From Apostichopus japonicus (taxonomy: Eukaryota > Echinodermata > Holothuroidea > Aspidochirotida > Stichopodidae), in the NCBI RefSeq assembly GCF_037975245.1, contig NC_092570.1:17277918-17341917 (forward strand): DNA of 64,000 nt. The letters run 5' to 3'. The notes beneath the pieces were generated by a model, which saw only the letters and a program-made list of their open reading frames with translations, searched no databases and was not told where the DNA came from. Made by a program: the position numbers and the translations under genes. Of this stretch, positions 60,701-64,000 are shown piece after piece; within the stretch, counting starts at the first letter, position 1, and each line of letters begins with the position of its first letter.

Positions 60701-63361
60701 AGGTCGGTGTCGAGGTCTTGAACACAAATGCACCAACTGACAGGACCATGGGCTGCCTCTTGGAGTTTCAAACATCAAGTGGTAATCTCTTCTTCTGTGC
60801 TGATAGCCCAGATGATGCAGCAGCCTGGAAAACTGCCATGGTAGAGGTCAAAAACATGAATGTGAGTATTGAATCGAGCAAGATACCTCTTAAATGCATT
60901 GAAGACTCGCCCCAAACCGCGTGCGGCCATATGAAAAAGTTAACTTTCCGTTGCTTGCAAGTGACGTTTTGTTCGTGTCGCTACAAAATGCAGACAGTAC
61001 AGTAATGAAACTTGATACCTTGTTATCTTTAGCTGGACCTGAGATGTCCATCACTGTATTGTTTGTACACTGTGCTGTAGGTATTGACCGCAGTTGTATG
61101 TACTGGCTGTGCACTAGTGTCTAATTACCGATGGTAGCAAGCTCTGTGTGTGTAATTTCTGGGATTGATGGTGGCATCTAACACTTCTGTTACACCTCAT
61201 TCAAAACTAGGTCAGATTACCGGCATCAGACGTTTCTTTTTGCGCGAGTCTTCACACTCTTTAATGCAACCATGGATACTGCTCTCATCCTGCAGAATAT
61301 ATCTTCCCATAAAATTTCACTTACGAAACTGTTGAAACTCAATAACATTTTTCTACAACTTTTAGTGAATAAATGAGTCACTTTTGTCTCATTTGCTCGG
61401 TTGCCAGTTTTAGTTAGAATTTCTGTTTATTTGCTGGATGAGGTTTTAGTTTTAAGCTAATCCATGGACAAGGAAAACTTTAAAACACTTTAAACTATAA
61501 GTCAAGGGTTCAGAACAGAGATATATTTATAATTCATTGAAACGTAAACTTTACCGAAGGTTTGTAACCAACAGAGTAAAAAGACATATAATTAGAGACC
61601 TGTTTTGCTTTAACACAAGACACAGAACAAGCTTGGAAAGATAAATGCAAAACCTTACTACTGAGAAGCCATGCGAAATAGCTGAACATTTATTATACAA
61701 AGCATTTAATGAATATTCAAACAATCCAAAATCATGTCATGCTATTACGTATAACTTACTGCTGTGCAGAAGGCAGATCTTACAAAAACTTTAAAGAGTA
61801 TGGTTATTAACCAAAGTAACTGCTTTGTCCTTCTTATTTATGTTATTAATATTTATGCTAAATATTTTCTATTACATTCTGCTTAGGGGTGTCAACGTAC
61901 AAAAGCTCCATTGAGCTTCTTGTTTTTATACTCCATTTATCTATTTTATCTTACGAATACACTGTATATTTTCATCAAAAGAGATTGAAATAAAGTTGGA
62001 TGAATTGAATTGACCCCTTATATCAGTGTGGTTCCATTGTGAGTTTATTAAATGATATATCAAATTTTTAAGTCTTTAAAAGAAGTTAAGCAGAGAATGA
62101 AAAATTGTTCAGTGTTCATATTTTCATTCTTTCTTCTTGCATTATGATTGTAGTGGGACAAAAATGTGATATGAACAAATCTAGAATTGCAAAATATAAA
62201 AAAAAGTGGTATGGGGGAGGGGCGGGGGCTTTAGAGGTTCTGTTCGACCTCAGATTCTTTAGTGATCTTTGATATTGAAGGAATGAGTGTAGAAACGGTT
62301 GTTGTTGAATAGTTTCAACACTTGGTCGGGATTCACTGAATTGCACTTGCCACAGTATATGTGTTTGAGCATTTATGGAGATGGTAAAGTCCTTGAATCT
62401 GCCAAGTAAACATATAGCAATCCTTAAGAAAATCGTCACTTCAAAATCGTTATTCATGATAAGTGAATTAATTGCTTTAAAATTAAGATTTTAAACTGAG
62501 TTTGTTATTTAAATACCACACATTCTCTTTCTCAGGTCAGAGGAAGATCCAACGCTCCCAGTCAACCCGTGCCACAGCAACCCCCAGTTTATTCAGCAAC
62601 TGGTCCACCCCCACAGGGACCTCCTCCTCCTGCACAGAATCCCAACCCCCCAGCCTATCCAGCTGCCAACCCACAATCCTACCCCCAGCAATATCCACAG
62701 ACATACCCTCAGCATGCACCCCCTGCAGCTGCCCCACCACCATGCTACACCCCTACCCAGCAGGTGGTGCATACCACCGTGTACAGGAATGGTCGAAGAG
62801 GCTACCCAAGACAGACCGCGGTATATTCTTACCCAGGGCAGACTTACTATGGCGTTGGAGGAAACACCACAGTGTATACGACCAACGGGCAAACAACCAC
62901 GTACCCTGCCAACCCTAGTAAGTATCACTATACAATATTTAATGATTTGTTGATCAGGGGAAGAATTTTTGTCTTGTGTCACCCTGATTTGCCAGTTGTG
63001 CAAATATTTGCTTACTTTTGACAAAGGTGTTTGTAAAACGGAGCCTTAGATTCTTCAGTAGATTATGAACAAAAAGGTCGGCATGAAAAAAAATGAACCA
63101 CTAAAAATATATTGTATGATCTCATGAATCCCATTGTTATACCTTTGATTGGTTCAATTGTTATTTTACCTTTTATTGAACGCATGTTCGCAAGCAATTC
63201 AAAGCTAAAGTCACCGATCTATGAGAATAATTAGCAGATTGCCTAAGGCTTAAACTAACTTTTCAGAAGTGTCTTTATCAACCCTCTTGTTTAGAGAAAT
63301 TTCTATTATTCTAATTCAGTGTACATACTCTGTCGCAGATAAACGCCCACCAACACCAACG
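57739..63361 (+). CDS. PLEKHB2: PLEKHB (evectin)-like PH-domain protein, gene-level span, 3' end outside the window
   Basis: Evectins are small endosome/Golgi proteins with an N-terminal PH domain; that of evectin-2 (PLEKHB2) binds phosphatidylserine on recycling endosomes, with K20 required. Joined exons 57739-57778, 59695-59828, 60703-60861, 62536-62917 and possibly 63339-63361 give 238-246 residues without a stop. Residues 1-110 form the PH domain (VKLGWMQRQ, FKRWKRQYCVLY, FFCADSPDDAAAWKTAM). K21 here aligns with K20 of evectin-2. Residues after ~111 are Pro/Gln/Tyr-rich. Human PLEKHB2 has ~222 residues and ends in a hydrophobic tail, which is missing here and should lie beyond 64,000. Whether it is closer to PLEKHB1 or PLEKHB2 is undecided. 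Confidence 0.85.
57779..59694. other. Intron 1.9 kb; degenerate AGGTCA-rich repeats
   Basis: No exon seen. Between 58,590 and 58,870 two diverged copies of a repeat contain TTCATNNNTNGTATGNAGATCC, AACCCTAT, GAAATTGGTGTAGGT and GGTCAAAG. One copy includes a perfect direct repeat AGGTCA-A-AGGTCA at 58,715-58,727. Poly-G runs occur near 57,874 and 59,140-59,155. Confidence 0.6.
59695..59828 (+). CDS. PLEKHB2: PLEKHB-like exon 2: PH domain, N-terminal half
   Basis: Acceptor CCTTTTTACAG. The exon completes a Ser codon and reads EVFKRWKRQYCVLYMDGG, FSYFPDENRRNAEGSLHLP and TNLNFIK, 134 nt ending phase 0 at a GTAGAT donor. KRWKRQYCVLY is the basic beta1-beta2 phosphoinositide/phosphatidylserine-binding region of PH domains. 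Confidence 0.93.
60013..60724 (+). repeat. Minisatellite carrying copies of a PH-exon 3' splice site
   Basis: A ~156-bp unit is repeated upstream of the PH exon at 60,703. Its end reads TTCTACTCTGGTAG|GTCAGTGTTGAAGTCC, matching the true junction TTCTACTCTTGTAG|GTCGGTGTCGAGGTC. Corresponding GTC positions are 60,082, 60,238, 60,395, 60,551 and 60,703, with spacings of 156, 157, 156 and 152. The first copy has lost the AG (TTGG); three keep it. The rest of the unit contains CGAAAGATTCATTAATG, TTTTACAGTG and CAATAAATTCACTC. Copies with intact AG hit an in-frame stop within about 7-12 codons. Confidence 0.94.
60703..60861 (+). CDS. PLEKHB2: PLEKHB-like exon 3: PH domain, C-terminal half
   Basis: Fifty-three codons, phase 0: VGVEVLNTNAPTDRTMGCLL, EFQTSSGNLFFCADSPDDAA and AWKTAMVEVKNMN, then GTGAGT. 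The Trp in AAWKTAM is the invariant tryptophan of the PH C-terminal helix. The first ~20 nt are reiterated in the upstream array. Confidence 0.93.
60862..62535. other. Intron 1.7 kb, no exon seen
   Basis: AT-rich sequence with a retroelement-like 3' tail near 61,985-62,012 (GAAATAAAGTTGGATGAATT) and a G-rich tract near 62,213-62,230. Open frames immediately after the donor (60,862-61,005 and 60,921-61,124) have no recognisable product. Confidence 0.6.
62536..62917 (+). CDS. PLEKHB2: PLEKHB-like exon 4: Pro/Gln/Tyr-rich tail
   Basis: Acceptor CTCTTTCTCAG, 382 nt, ending one base into a codon at CCTA|GTAAGT. The peptide begins VRGRSNAPSQPVPQQPPVY and is dominated by PPP, QSYPQQYPQTYPQ and Tyr/Thr segments (TTVYRNG, VYSYPGQTYYG, TTVYTTNGQTTTY). 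Vertebrate evectins have a comparable Pro/Ala/Tyr-rich region including a VVYAANGQ-like segment, here QVVHTTVYRNG and VYTTNGQ. It is likely disordered. Confidence 0.88.
63339..63361 (+). CDS. PLEKHB2: Possible 23-nt microexon of the PLEKHB-like gene
   Basis: Acceptor CTCTGTCGCAG and donor GTAATT enclose 23 nt, which take the frame from phase 1 back to phase 0. The spliced reading is N-KRPPTPT, consistent with the Pro-rich tail. The small size makes chance occurrence possible. Confidence 0.42.
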
Positions 63362-64000
63362 GTAATTTGGTTGAATCATACCAGAACGGTTAAAGAAGTA
63401 GATTGTAAGAGAACAAAAAAGTGTTATTACCAAAACTGCTGAGTTGCTAATATCTACTGCAAAATGCCAACAGGAAACATGTCAAGCCCCTTTTATACAT
63501 CTGAGCAAACATCTGTTTCATTGAATTCAGTGCGTGTTGAGTACATATGGCTGTTAATTTACATGACAGCTATTTTTCTGATTGGGCTTGGAGCTTCTAC
63601 ACTGCAATACTTAGTGCATGTGTAACATTATCAATCTTCATAGTAGGCTCTGGCATAAAAGTCAAGATTTGTTTTGTAACTGAACTCGGACAGTAACCGT
63701 ACTTAACACACAATTGTGAGTTTCCAACTTTGGTAGTGAAGCATGGATACTATCTCCATTTGACGTCACAGTATCACAGTAATAGGCTACACAGACAACT
63801 GCAAGCTTTTCGTCTGGTTTCCTGACCGGATATTGAACACTTGTAAATATTCATAAATCTGCAGAAAGGTTCCCATTGACCCCAATTGTAGGTCGCCATT
63901 TTAACATAAAATGCATATCATTGTCTGTTAGTTTGCCCCAAGTCAAATCCTTACTGCTGAGTATTAACCAATGTTACCATGACAACTGCGAAGGCAGTGA
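63362..64000. other. Window end, probably intron of gene 2
   Basis: No further exon was recognised. The C-terminal hydrophobic tail expected for an evectin was not found, so the last exon should lie beyond the window. Confidence 0.55.

Overview
This is intron-rich animal genomic DNA, AT-rich outside the exons and full of SINE, LINE and MITE debris, microsatellites and long poly-G/poly-C runs. The two genes recognised by translation are close to deuterostome orthologues. The repeat types fit a marine invertebrate; I suspect an echinoderm, possibly a sea cucumber, but the species cannot be fixed from the sequence alone. No bacterial, plasmid or phage features are present.

Gene 1 (+ strand, about 26,079-47,751, perhaps from 16,690) is the C-terminal MAGUK half of CASK (LIN-2). 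It carries the end of the first L27 domain, the second L27, then PDZ, SH3, HOOK and a guanylate-kinase-like domain. Eleven exons join in frame at GT/AG sites down to a TGA at 47,749-47,751, and a 36-nt optional exon may sit between PDZ and SH3. I found no exons for the N-terminal CaMK-like domain or the body of the first L27 in the 26 kb upstream. A plausible alternative first exon (16,690-16,788, 33 codons, phase-0 donor) would give a short CASK lacking the kinase domain, like the CASK-alpha type described in Drosophila. A 3' UTR with a 20-bp tandem repeat follows, with a poly(A) signal candidate at 48,968.

Region 49-57 kb is intergenic. It holds a dead LINE reverse transcriptase fragment (minus strand) split by a SINE with a 7-bp target duplication. 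Next to it is a nested transposon cluster (54,017-56,222) with a 379-bp hAT-like MITE carrying a perfect 8-bp target duplication.

Gene 2 (+ strand, 57,739 to beyond the window end) is an evectin / PLEKHB-type protein: an N-terminal PH domain followed by a Pro/Gln/Tyr-rich tail. Its last exon or exons lie past position 64,000.

The most unusual feature is that both genes carry a tandem array with a unit of about 150-160 bp that includes a splice junction. In CASK, the 3' end of a guanylate-kinase exon and its 5' splice site are repeated downstream (six copies with an intact donor plus one degenerate). In the PLEKHB-like gene, the 3' splice site and first ~20 nt of a PH exon are repeated upstream (three copies with an intact AG plus one broken). 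Each array places decoy splice sites beside an essential exon.
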